The notes below the pieces were generated by a model. The model had not been told where the DNA came from. It was given only the letters and a program-made list of their open reading frames with translations, and did no database searches. The translations under genes were made by a program, and so were the position numbers. This document shows, in pieces, positions 28,933 through 36,466 of a DNA stretch of 64,000 bases. Position 1 is the stretch's first letter. The number at the start of each line of letters is the position of its first letter. This DNA is from Jidongwangia harbinensis (GTDB lineage: Bacteria > Actinomycetota > Actinomycetes > Mycobacteriales > Micromonosporaceae): the NCBI RefSeq assembly GCF_020216025.1, contig NZ_JAIWNC010000004.1, forward strand, positions 248,001 to 312,000. Direction: 5' to 3'.

Positions 28933-29340
28933 TCGCGCTGACGATTGACGGGCCGAAGCTGAACGGCGCACGACGCTTTGCGGTATCCCGCACATTGGCG
29001 GCGTAATGCGTGCGGAACCGCCGAAGATAATGCCCGAACGCCGGGCTTTCCCGGCACATAGTCCCTGCTCGCGGCGCTCCACGCCAAGAATTGTGGGTTA
29101 GGAACCAGTTCCAGTGCAGCGAAAAGGGTCGATGCGGCGTGGCCTTTCTTGCTAGGCTCCTAATCGTTGCGCAACGCTCGTCCTAATCCATTATGTGATA
29201 GGAGCCCGTCCGCCGATCAATGGCGGAACCAGCAAACCGGTGAGCTCACCCCATCATGCGAATGCCTTTGTATCGATCTGTTGTCGCGCCGTGGCACGGC
29301 CGTGCAACCGATTCGAAAGACGTACAAGGAAGAGGAAGTC
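28933..29340. other. Upstream region of the duplicated secreted genes
   Basis: No gene seen. It contains a perfect palindrome CGTTGCGCAACG (29165-29176) lying between arms GGCTCCTA (29155-29162) and TAGGAGCC (29199-29206), and GGAACCAGTTCC near 29101. These are plausible operator or structured-leader elements for the gene at 29341. Confidence 0.4.
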
Positions 29341-29742
29341 ATGAGAAAGAGTTTCCGGGCAGCTGTGGTCGTCGCGGGGGTTGCGGTGTCGGTCCTGGCC
29401 ACCGCGCCGATCGCCCAGGCCGCCACGCCGGCTCCGGCCGCGTGCATCTCGGCCAGCGAGGAACGCGACTGGGGCCGAGGTGAGATCACCGCGTGTCCGC
29501 TGGGCAACGGACGGACGCAGCTCACCGGGTGGGTGGAGGACCTCAAGCCGGGCGGCGGTTGGGTGACTCCGGACGGATACTGCGTCGCCTGGTGGCTCGA
29601 GACGGGCCCGAACGACGGCACGCACGGGGTGGTCTTCTGCCCGCACATCGTGCCGGGTGGCGAAACGCGGCGGGATTTCGATTACCCCGTCACCACCGCG
29701 CGGCCGGTGACGGCCCTCCGGCTGAACATCGCCGCCTTGTGA
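29341..29742 (+). CDS. Small secreted protein, copy 1 of a tandem pair
   Basis: A 133-residue exported protein: signal peptide MRKSFRAAVVVAGVAVSVLA, cleavage after AQA, then CISASEERDWGRGEITACPLG, LTGWVEDLKPGGGW, DGYCVAWW, VVFCPHI and RRDFDYPVTTARPVT. Four cysteines suggest two disulfides and a beta-sandwich. No family is recognised. GAAGAGGAAG precedes the ATG at 29341. The gene at 29823 is a close paralogue and each copy is followed by its own hairpin. Confidence 0.75.
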   Translation: MRKSFRAAVVVAGVAVSVLATAPIAQAATPAPAACISASEERDWGRGEITACPLGNGRTQLTGWVEDLKPGGGWVTPDGYCVAWWLETGPNDGTHGVVFCPHIVPGGETRRDFDYPVTTARPVTALRLNIAAL

Positions 29743-29748
29743 GCTGAG

Positions 29749-29786
29749 CCTGCTCCGGCCGGTCGACGCCGGCCGGCCGGAGCAGG
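29749..29786 (+). terminator. Hairpin after copy 1
   Basis: CCTGCTCCGGCCGG and CCGGCCGGAGCAGG form a perfect 14-bp stem with a ten-base loop, seven bases past the stop at 29742. Confidence 0.75.
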
Positions 29787-29822
29787 CGCGGCGCCCGTTC
29801 GGATGCCTGCAGAAGGAGGGTC

Positions 29823-30227
29823 ATGAGAAAGAGTTTCCGAGCGGCTGTGGTGCTCGCGGCGATTGCGGTGTCGGTGCTGGCCACCGCGCCGGTCGCCCGC
29901 GCCACCACGCCGAGTTCGTCCACCTGCATCTCGGCCAGCGGGGAACGCGAGTGGGGCCGAGGTGAGATCACCGCGTGTCCGCTGGGCAACGGGCGTACCC
30001 AGCTCACCGGGTGGTTGGAGGATCTCCTGCCGGGCACCGGCTGGTGGAATTCGCCGGACGGATACTGCGTCGCCTGGTGGATCAAGGCCGGCCCGAGCAA
30101 CGGCTGGCTCGAGGTCGAGATCTGTCCGCACTTCGCACCGGGCAGCGAGACGCGGCGGGATTTCGACTATCCCATCACCACCGCCCATCCGGTGACGGAA
30201 GCGAAGCTGAACCTCACCTCCTGGTGA
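29823..30227 (+). CDS. Small secreted protein, copy 2 of a tandem pair
   Basis: A 134-residue paralogue of the preceding protein with the same signal peptide start (MRKSFRAAVVLAAIAVSVLA) and the same EWGRGEITACPLGNGRTQLTG core and DGYCVAWW motif. It diverges around LLPGTGWWNS and WLEVEICPHF. AGAAGGAGG precedes the ATG. The conserved DNA includes the ribosome-binding region, so whole-gene tandem duplication is the simplest origin. The differences cluster in exposed-looking loops. Confidence 0.75.
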   Translation: MRKSFRAAVVLAAIAVSVLATAPVARATTPSSSTCISASGEREWGRGEITACPLGNGRTQLTGWLEDLLPGTGWWNSPDGYCVAWWIKAGPSNGWLEVEICPHFAPGSETRRDFDYPITTAHPVTEAKLNLTSW

Positions 30228-30237
30228 CCTGAGCCTC

Positions 30238-30269
30238 GCCTGGTCCGGCCGACGCCGCCCGGACCAGGC
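30238..30269 (+). terminator. Hairpin after copy 2
   Basis: GCCTGGTCCGG and CCGGACCAGGC form an 11-bp stem ten bases past the stop, the counterpart of the hairpin after copy 1. Confidence 0.7.
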
Positions 30270-30334
30270 AGGCCAGGACCCGGGCCGGCGGACGGGCCGC
30301 AGGCTGGTGTCGCCCGCCGGCGCGGCAACCGGCC

Positions 30335-30898
30335 GTGCCAGCATCGCCTGTGCGCAACGAGCAACGACTACCGACACGTACGCCGGAATCCCGGGCCTTC
30401 GCGGAGCGCGTACCGGTCGTCATGACCCTGACCGCCCGCCTCAACATGCTGCCGTTCGACGACCTGGACGCGCGCCGGACCCTGCTCACCGAGATCTTCG
30501 GCGGACCGGTCCCCGACTCACTGTCCATCCTGCCCCCGTTCTACTGCGACTACGGGCTGGGCGCCGCGTTCGGCGAGCGGGTCTTCATCAACCAGGGATG
30601 CTTCTTCCTCGACTTCGGCGGCATCACGGTCGGCGACCGGGTCCTGATCGGTCCCCGGGTGACGCTGAGTACCGCCGGACACCCGGTAGAACCCGACGAG
30701 CGGTACGACTTCATCACCCATGCGCCCATCGTCATCGAGGACGACGTGTGGATCGGCGCCGCGGCCACCGTCACCCCCGGAGTCACGATCGGCCACGGCT
30801 CGGTGGTCGGTGCGGGTGCCGTCGTCGCGACGGACGTACCACCGCTGAGCGTGGTCACCTCGGCCGGCGCCGTCGAGCGCAAGCGCCTGGGCGGCTGA
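30335..30898 (+). CDS. Maltose/galactoside O-acetyltransferase-like (hexapeptide repeat)
   Basis: A 187-residue left-handed beta-helix acetyltransferase of the LacA/Maa/NodL group. An N-terminal Maa-like helical segment ends in LPPFYCDYG, then hexapeptide repeats ITVGDRVLIGPRVTLST, the catalytic His region AGHPVEPDERY, and IVIEDDVWIGAAATVTPGVTIGHGSVVGAGAVVATDVP. It acetylates sugar hydroxyls using acetyl-CoA. GTG at 30335 is given; GTG at 30353 is also possible and neither has a strong ribosome-binding site. A decayed second copy lies at 34366-34644. Confidence 0.85.
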   Translation: MPASPVRNEQRLPTRTPESRAFAERVPVVMTLTARLNMLPFDDLDARRTLLTEIFGGPVPDSLSILPPFYCDYGLGAAFGERVFINQGCFFLDFGGITVGDRVLIGPRVTLSTAGHPVEPDERYDFITHAPIVIEDDVWIGAAATVTPGVTIGHGSVVGAGAVVATDVPPLSVVTSAGAVERKRLGG

Positions 30899-30998
30899 GG
30901 CTAGACCGCCGGGCCGCAACCACGGACACGCCGGACTCCGCTGCGCTAGAGTCGTCGGCTAGCGGATCAACTGCCGTCCAGGAAGTGAAGGAGCACCC

Positions 30999-31061
30999 AT
31001 GGCCATCTCGTCAGCTGGAGCCTCCCTTCGCCCCTCGGCGACCGCAGCAGCAGGCGTCTGA
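30999..31061 (+). CDS. Leader peptide of 20 residues upstream of the MFS gene
   Basis: ATG at 30999 behind GAAGGAG, then MAISSAGASLRPSATAAAGV and a TGA. It is unusually rich in Ala, Ser and Gly. It is followed 113 bases later by the MFS transporter start, and its second half overlaps an RNA arm that can pair downstream. The strong ribosome-binding site and position suggest a regulatory leader peptide; there is no direct evidence of translation. Confidence 0.5.
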   Translation: MAISSAGASLRPSATAAAGV

Positions 31062-31167
31062 CGCCGCTCAGGTAGCGCAACCAGCACACCTCCCGGTCGC
31101 CGGGGCGAGGTGACACGTGTCACCGGCCCTCGGCGTCTTCTGGCGTCGTCCTTCGCCCTTCCGGGAG
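31026..31167 (+). promoter_or_regulatory. Candidate attenuator in the MFS leader
   Basis: Arm A (31026-31044, inside the leader peptide) is complementary to arm B (31094-31110): GGCGACCG pairs with CGGTCGCC and the pairing continues for about 17 bp with one bulge. CTCCCGG at 31090-31096, overlapping B, is complementary to CCGGGAG at 31161-31167, which contains the MFS ribosome-binding site. The two pairings are mutually exclusive. A perfect 16-base palindrome, GGTGACACGTGTCACC, occupies 31109-31124 and could be a further hairpin or a protein operator. Confidence 0.5.
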
Positions 31168-31174
31168 TTCCGCT

Positions 31175-32455
31175 GTGTCCAAACGCCGTCATTTTCTGCT
31201 GCCGCGCGCCCGGTCGACATCGCCGTCGACCACGCCGACCCCCGCCGACCGCATCGTCAGCCTCAACGTCCGCCTGCTGAGCTGGTTCAACTTCCTCGGC
31301 GACTTCCGCATGTACGGACCGATTCAGGTCATCTACTTCGCGCAGGTCACCGGCTCGTACACCGCCGCCGCCAGCCTCCTGGCGATCAAGAAGCTGTCCA
31401 CGGCAGCATTCGAGGTCCCCACCGGCGTCCTCTCCGACCGGCTGGGCCGGCGCGGCACGATCATCGCCGGCGCCGTCGTCATGGTGGCCGCCCATCTCGG
31501 GTACGCCGGCGCGCCGGGCTACGCCCTCCTGGTGGCGGCCGTGATTCTGGAAGGGCTGGCGAGTGCGCTGTGGAGCGGCAACAACGACGCCCTCCTGTAC
31601 GACACCCTGCTCGAAGCCGGCCGGGAGGACGAGTTTCCGCGCCACTCGGGCCGGGTGAACTCGATGTTCCAGATCGCGCTCGCGTTGTCGGCGGCGCTGG
31701 GTGGCTGGATCGCCGGTGCCTGGTCGCTCCGAGCGGTGGTCGTCCTGTCCGTCGTGCCGCAGATCCTCTGCGTGCTCGTCGCCTGGTGGGTCCGGGAACC
31801 CCGGGCGCACGGCCCACTCGAAACCAACGTGCTGGCGCATCTCGGATCGGCCCTGCGCGGAATCCGCGACAACTCGGTGCTCCGGCGGATGACCCTGGTA
31901 TCGGCGCTTCGCTTCAGCGGCGAGAGCGCGGCCCAGTTGTCGCCCGTGTTCGTGGCGGGGCTCTGGCCGTTGTGGGCCCTCGGCGTGTGGCGCACCCTCG
32001 GCCACGGCGTGTCCTTCCTCGGCTTCCGGGTCAGCGGCTGGGTGATCGGCCGGCTGGGCGCGCCCCGCACCCTGCTGTTCGGCGAACTCTTCGACAACGT
32101 CCTGAACGTCGTGGCCCTGATCCGGCCGACGGTGGTGTCGCCGCTGCTCCTCGGGTCCCCGACCTACGGCATGTCCACGATCGCCCAACAGACGCTGCTG
32201 CAACGGGAGTTCACCCACCGGGAACGCGCAACGATGGGCTCGCTCGGCTCCCTGCTCGGCAGCGTCCTGTACGCGCTGGCCGCCGTGGGCGCCGGCCTGG
32301 TGGCGGACCGCTGGGGCATCGTCCCGGCGTTGTTCGTGATCCAGGCAATGGTGGTGGTTGCGCTTCCGCTCGCATGGTCGGTGCACGCGGGCGCCGCCCG
32401 CACCACTGCCCACCAGCGGGCCGGCTCCACCGACGGGCCCGCGGATCAGCGATGA
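31175..32455 (+). CDS. Major facilitator superfamily efflux transporter
   Basis: A 426-residue membrane protein with about ten to twelve hydrophobic helices. The loop 2-3 motif of drug-exporting MFS members appears as GVLSDRLGRRGTI, and a second-half GLVADRWGIVPALF segment echoes it. It probably exports an antibiotic or other small molecule by proton antiport; the substrate is unknown. GTG at 31175 follows GGGAG by seven bases. The leader peptide and alternative RNA pairings upstream suggest induction at the level of translation. Confidence 0.8.
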   Translation: MSKRRHFLLPRARSTSPSTTPTPADRIVSLNVRLLSWFNFLGDFRMYGPIQVIYFAQVTGSYTAAASLLAIKKLSTAAFEVPTGVLSDRLGRRGTIIAGAVVMVAAHLGYAGAPGYALLVAAVILEGLASALWSGNNDALLYDTLLEAGREDEFPRHSGRVNSMFQIALALSAALGGWIAGAWSLRAVVVLSVVPQILCVLVAWWVREPRAHGPLETNVLAHLGSALRGIRDNSVLRRMTLVSALRFSGESAAQLSPVFVAGLWPLWALGVWRTLGHGVSFLGFRVSGWVIGRLGAPRTLLFGELFDNVLNVVALIRPTVVSPLLLGSPTYGMSTIAQQTLLQREFTHRERATMGSLGSLLGSVLYALAAVGAGLVADRWGIVPALFVIQAMVVVALPLAWSVHAGAARTTAHQRAGSTDGPADQR

Positions 32456-32883
32456 CCTGTCCGGTCCTCCACCGGCGACGCAGGCCCTCCGGATGAAGGC
32501 TGCAGCGCCCGCTGAGTCAGATCATGGAATCCTCTCCCGCGACACCTGAGCTTGCCTGTTGACGAGGAGCGTATTGCGGCACCTTTGTCGGAGCGTTAAG
32601 GTTTGGATGCGTCAAGTGACGGTGACTTGGACAAGCAGGTTCTGCCTGGGAGGTCGTGAGCACACCAAACTTGACGGGTTGCCTTGCATAGCCCTTAGCG
32701 GTGCGGGGACGCGAGATTTGGCCTCGCGACCCAACCGAGTCCATCGGTGCACTCATAACGCCCGGTGGTGGCAGATGCCCGGGCAGCCTTTGGGGCGTTC
32801 AGCCTCGGGGTGCCGGGCTTCAAGTGAGGCGGGACCCCTCAACGTTCGTCGTTGAGGAAGTCCTGCCATGTGGCCGTCGGACG
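32456..32883. other. Lower-GC gap before the effector-like gene
   Basis: No clear gene. Composition drops from about 32540 onward, marking a probable island edge. Near its end CCTCAACG and CGTTGAGG (32837-32857) form a hairpin whose 3' arm contains GAGG, part of a ribosome-binding sequence for a 24-codon frame starting with ATG at 32868 that overlaps the next gene out of phase. Confidence 0.5.
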
Positions 32884-34362
32884 GTGTTGGTGTTTGTTTC
32901 GGTCCAGTTCCCGCTAGCGGATCTGCGTCCGTTCGTGTCTGACGAAACGGGTCGGCTCAGCGCGCCGCCATGGCCCCTTATTGACCCGGCTCGGCATTTT
33001 GTACGCTCGATCGGGGGTGCCCGGGAGCGTCCGAGAGGTGGCGTAGCAGAGTGGCTAGGTGAAGGGGTCTACTGCGACGCTCAAAAGGCCATCAGGTTTG
33101 AGACCAACGCGGAAAGCCGCCCTCTTGCGGGTGTGACCCTCAGGCCGTTGCCGCGCCGACTATTCGTCACAGGACACCCCAAATGGGCTGGCGCAGCGGT
33201 CCGACTCGACGTGAGTTTCCGCATTCAGCCGAAGAGCCCTCGCCGACGCGGGAGTGATCTGCAGCTGGACCCACTGGGTGTCGCCGGCGCAGTGCTCCAA
33301 CTCCCTGTCACCATCCTTGACAGGCCCGAACATCCCATACCCTTGATGATGGCTGGGAAGGGCATAGCAAAGGCGCTACTTCACTGCACGACGTCCACCT
33401 CCAAAATATCCGATACTCTGGAGTGGTGGCTGCGGCCCGGTAGGCCCCTCATATTGGTGGAGCGTACGGCCGAGGTCCCCTTCATTGATTCCCAGCCTGC
33501 ACACAGCGATGGTCCCGTGGTCGCTCGCCATGCAGCCGCCACCTTCACGTCGGCGCGCCAGCGTGTGCCCATCTGGATTGTTGACTACATGCCCTGGGCA
33601 GAAAGGCGCGATGTGCGGCGCCTTCGGATACATCTATGGCGTCTACACCAGGAGCGAGAGATTCTTCGGCTGGTGCTGGCGGCGTGTATCGAAAAGCGAT
33701 TGGATCCACATGGAAACGACGCCCTGAAGGACTATTTAGCACGACAGAGCGACCGGTTGCGTCGTTCCAGGTTGGGAGGCGTACCCCAAAAGAGTCTACT
33801 GACGTACGCGAACGCTCTTGACTCATTGGTGAATAAGGAGGACCTCGACACGCTCCACGAGGTCCTCGATTCCTTCGGCCCAGGCCTGAAATACTCGGTC
33901 ATGGATCTTGCTCGCTCTGCCGACGCCGGCAGTGGTGGTACAAACATTTTCTATATGGAAAGCGGAAAAATGATGGTGAGCGACAGCTCTCAGCACATCA
34001 GTGGCGACGCTACCGTCGGTGCGGTCGTCGGCGGATCGGCTAACGTGTCCGGCGGGAACTTCCAGGGCAGCGGCATCCAGCAAACCAGCCAGGAATGGGA
34101 TCGCCTGATCACGACCATAGACTTGAGTCGCTTGTCGGAGGAATTGGATAAGCTTCGCGGAAATATGCGTACGACAGCAACTGAGCCGGCACACGACGTA
34201 GCGATCGCAGAAGTAGCACAAGCCCAGATCGCGGCGGCCGCCGGCGACCGCGACTCGGTGCGTGATCATCTGGCGAAGGCCGGAAAATGGGCACTCGCCG
34301 CGGCGACGGCGGTAGGAACGACGCTGGCAGCTGCTGCGATCAAAGCCGCTACGGGACTGTGA
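32884..34362 (+). CDS. Unrecognised protein with effector-like C-terminus
   Basis: 492 residues if GTG at 32884 is used; the frame stays open to 32701, but that part does not look coding. The N-terminal ~130 residues (VFVSVQFPLADLRPF, WLGEGVYCDAQKAIRF) and a helical middle (HLWRLHQEREILRLVLAACIE, RLGGVPQKSLLTYANALDSL) match nothing I can name. Residues ~368-404 are a Gly/Ser-rich linker (SGDATVGAVVGGSANVSGG). Residues 405-492 form helices ending in KWALAAATAVGTTLAAAAIK, an Ala-rich hydrophobic helix. That tail resembles a module on many actinobacterial conflict-system proteins, inferred from memory of the pattern. GC is well below its neighbours, and a wrecked acetyltransferase copy follows directly. 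Confidence 0.6.
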   Translation: MLVFVSVQFPLADLRPFVSDETGRLSAPPWPLIDPARHFVRSIGGARERPRGGVAEWLGEGVYCDAQKAIRFETNAESRPLAGVTLRPLPRRLFVTGHPKWAGAAVRLDVSFRIQPKSPRRRGSDLQLDPLGVAGAVLQLPVTILDRPEHPIPLMMAGKGIAKALLHCTTSTSKISDTLEWWLRPGRPLILVERTAEVPFIDSQPAHSDGPVVARHAAATFTSARQRVPIWIVDYMPWAERRDVRRLRIHLWRLHQEREILRLVLAACIEKRLDPHGNDALKDYLARQSDRLRRSRLGGVPQKSLLTYANALDSLVNKEDLDTLHEVLDSFGPGLKYSVMDLARSADAGSGGTNIFYMESGKMMVSDSSQHISGDATVGAVVGGSANVSGGNFQGSGIQQTSQEWDRLITTIDLSRLSEELDKLRGNMRTTATEPAHDVAIAEVAQAQIAAAAGDRDSVRDHLAKAGKWALAAATAVGTTLAAAAIKAATGL

Positions 34363-34365
34363 CCG

Positions 34366-34644
34366 GACTACGGCGGCATTACCATCGGCGACCGCGTGCT
34401 GATCGGTCCTGGGTCACCCTGAGCACCGCCGGGCACCCGTAGCACTCGACGAGCGGTACGACTTCATCACCCCTGCACCATCGTCATCGAGAACGACGTG
34501 TGGATCGACGCCGCGGCCGCGGTCACTCCCGGAGTCACGATCGGCCACGGCTCGGTGGTCGCGCGGGCGCCGTCGTCGCGAAGGACGTGCCGCCGCTGAG
34601 CGTGATGACGGCAACCGGGCGTCGTCGAACGAAAGCGCCTCAAG
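34366..34644 (+). pseudogene. Decayed copy of the acetyltransferase at 30335
   Basis: The DNA closely follows the hexapeptide-repeat part of the intact gene: the same order of GGCGACCGCGTGCTGATCGG, GACGAGCGGTACGACTTCAT, GAACGACGTGTGGATCG and ATCGGCCACGGCTCGGTGGT. The N-terminal half is absent. Several one- or two-base deletions (in GGTCCTGGGTCACC, GGCACCCGTAGCACTC, ACCCCTGCACC and GGTGGTCGCGC) destroy the frame. It begins four bases after the stop of the effector-like gene, which suggests that duplication or recombination brought that gene between two related sequences. Confidence 0.85.
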
Positions 34645-34745
34645 CCGGCATCTACTGCAACCCCTGAAGGCGCGGCTCCACGACCGGCCCGCCGCCACAC
34701 CGCCGGGGCGTGGGCCGCTTAATCGCTTCAGGTGGCGGACAGGAG

Positions 34746-35204
34746 TCAGGCTTGGGAGCCACGGAGGGCGGACCACGCCCGGACCAGGACCCCGCAGATC
34801 ACCACTGAAGCGGCGACTGTGAACGCCCCACGTCCCACCTTGGACATTCCATCAGCAGGTGCAGGTCGCGTGTGGCGCCCCGGGTTTGCTGCGGCGACCT
34901 CGTTCCGGTCCGGGGGCTCCTGGTTGATGATCGATCGTGATGTCTCCACCCAGCGCCGATGCCAGGCCGCTTCGTCCCCTCGGCATGCCTTCACGTAGGC
35001 GAGGGTCACTTGAAGTGACGGCAGACGGTTGCCTGATGCCGCAGTGGACAGCGTCGAAGAGGCGAAGTGGGTACGTCCTGCCAGTGACCTGTAGCTGGGG
35101 TTACCTGCTCGTAGGCGAAGATCCCGCAGTCCCTGCGCGAACTCTGCGACTGCTGCTACGGACGCGTTGATGTCACGCTCTGCTCTTGGCACATCGACCC
35201 CCAT
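34746..35204 (-). CDS. Helix-turn-helix protein with C-terminal membrane helix
   Basis: A 152-residue protein. The N-terminal domain (FAQGLRDLRLRAGNPSYRSLAGRTHFASSTLSTAASGNRLPSLQVTLAYVKACRGD, a single stretch near residues 23-78) follows the XRE-like HTH seen at the head of actinobacterial NB-ARC and WD40 regulators. Here it is followed only by a spacer and one transmembrane helix (GAFTVAASVVICGVLVRAW). A membrane-tethered DNA-binding or adaptor protein is inferred. ATG at 35204; a TTG at 35249 is open upstream. It is divergent from the secreted protein at 35323, with a shared 118-base promoter region. Confidence 0.65.
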   Translation of the reverse strand: MGVDVPRAERDINASVAAVAEFAQGLRDLRLRAGNPSYRSLAGRTHFASSTLSTAASGNRLPSLQVTLAYVKACRGDEAAWHRRWVETSRSIINQEPPDRNEVAAANPGRHTRPAPADGMSKVGRGAFTVAASVVICGVLVRAWSALRGSQA

Positions 35205-35322
35205 GATCTCAATGCGGTCCAAAGCATTGATTATGGTCAAAGGAATCAACCAAAGTCATCACATTCGGGGTGAGTCTTGGTCGGCGCGCACATCGGTGCA
35301 CGTCAACGCAGAGGAGAAGCTC

Positions 35323-35703
35323 TTGACCAAGATCAGAAATCTGATGCGCCGGGCCACGATCATCTCGGTGGTGACCGGAGCCGTGATCCTCGGAGCGACC
35401 GCTACCGCCCAGGCGTCCGAGCCCGCCGGGCCGGCGCCGGCAGCGGTGTCGTCGTCCACGGGCACGTCCGACGCGGGCCAGGACGAAAGTGCCCTGACCA
35501 ATCGGGGCGCCGGGGAGTGCACCCACTACCTCGAGATCTACGGCTACACGGTCACGAATACGCGGCGTCTGATTTGCTCCGCGGCAGCGTTCCCCATCGG
35601 GGCCGTAACAACCCGGATCGCCACCTGCACGGCCGCGCTCATCGCCACCGGTGTGGGTACGGTGGTTTCGCCGATCGCCTGCACGTTGGCTACCGGGCCC
35701 TAA
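35323..35703 (+). CDS. Small secreted four-cysteine hydrophobic protein
   Basis: A 126-residue protein from a TTG at 35323 behind GAGGAG. The signal peptide (TIISVVTGAVILGATATAQA) is followed by an acidic Ser/Ala/Gly propeptide-like stretch of about 30 residues and a hydrophobic C-terminal part in which four Cys residues are spaced almost evenly (18, 16 and 17 residues between them), with Gly/Val/Ile/Ala-rich segments between. No family is recognised. The layout is what a processed, disulfide-stapled helical bacteriocin would show, but that is a guess. It is divergent from a membrane-tethered HTH protein. Confidence 0.6.
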   Translation: MTKIRNLMRRATIISVVTGAVILGATATAQASEPAGPAPAAVSSSTGTSDAGQDESALTNRGAGECTHYLEIYGYTVTNTRRLICSAAAFPIGAVTTRIATCTAALIATGVGTVVSPIACTLATGP

Positions 35704-35842
35704 GCGGTTTCGGTAAGACCGATACATCAAATCCGGCGTTCCGGTGAGGTGGCCGGTGTGAGGCGAGGGCGTTTCGCACCGGCCACCCGCTGTCGCGGTT
35801 GTGCACCCTCATAGCCTCGGCACGGGGCCCAGAGGAGGACTG

Positions 35843-36466
35843 ATGACCGAAACGAATCCCGAACAGCTCCGCCAGACCATCGTGCGGGCGGCCATTCCGC
35901 TCATTGGCGAGTACGACACGCTGACCATGGCGCAGATCGCCGGGGCGGCCGGTGTCCGGGAAGCAGATCTCCTGGCGGTCTTCGCGGACAAAGAGGCGGT
36001 CATGCAGGCGTGTGCAGCCACGCTGACGGAGGCCGTGGGCGCGGCCATCAATCCCGCCGAGGAAATGCACGAGATAGACGCCATCCGTACGGATCAGCCG
36101 CTCGAGTCGCGCCTCGTCAAGGTGATCGACATTCTCGACGCCTACGACCGCCGGATCCGCATCGATCTCGACAGCCTGATACCCCCCAACGTCCCAGCAA
36201 CTGGCGCGGCGGAGGCACCCGACACCCCACCGCCCGGCCCTCAGGACGAGCTCCGTTCGCTCGGTAGATCGCCCGAGCTCCGGCAAGCCGTCGCGAAGCT
36301 GCTGGAACCGGACGAGCAACGTCTGCGCCTTCCCGCTGACATCCTCGCGAAGGCGTTCGTCGGCATGATCTACGGTGGCGTCCGGCCGGTCGGCCCGGAC
36401 CAGTCACCGCTGCCCGCCGAGGAGGTCGTCCACCTCTTTCTGCACGGCGCCCTGAACACCGACTAG
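35843..36466 (+). CDS. TetR-family transcriptional regulator
   Basis: A 207-residue protein with an N-terminal TetR HTH (RQTIVRAAIPLIGEYDTLTMAQIAGAAGVREADLLAVFADKEAVM) and a helical ligand-binding C-terminal region. GAGGAC lies before the ATG at 35843. It is transcribed in the same direction as the four-cysteine secreted gene, 140 bases away, so it may control that gene or the DNA around it; no matching operator was found. Confidence 0.82.
   Translation: MTETNPEQLRQTIVRAAIPLIGEYDTLTMAQIAGAAGVREADLLAVFADKEAVMQACAATLTEAVGAAINPAEEMHEIDAIRTDQPLESRLVKVIDILDAYDRRIRIDLDSLIPPNVPATGAAEAPDTPPPGPQDELRSLGRSPELRQAVAKLLEPDEQRLRLPADILAKAFVGMIYGGVRPVGPDQSPLPAEEVVHLFLHGALNTD

Noticed and set aside
32701..32883. 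N-terminal extension of the effector-like protein
   Set aside because: The frame is open but contains the hairpin and no ribosome-binding site; the sequence does not look coding.
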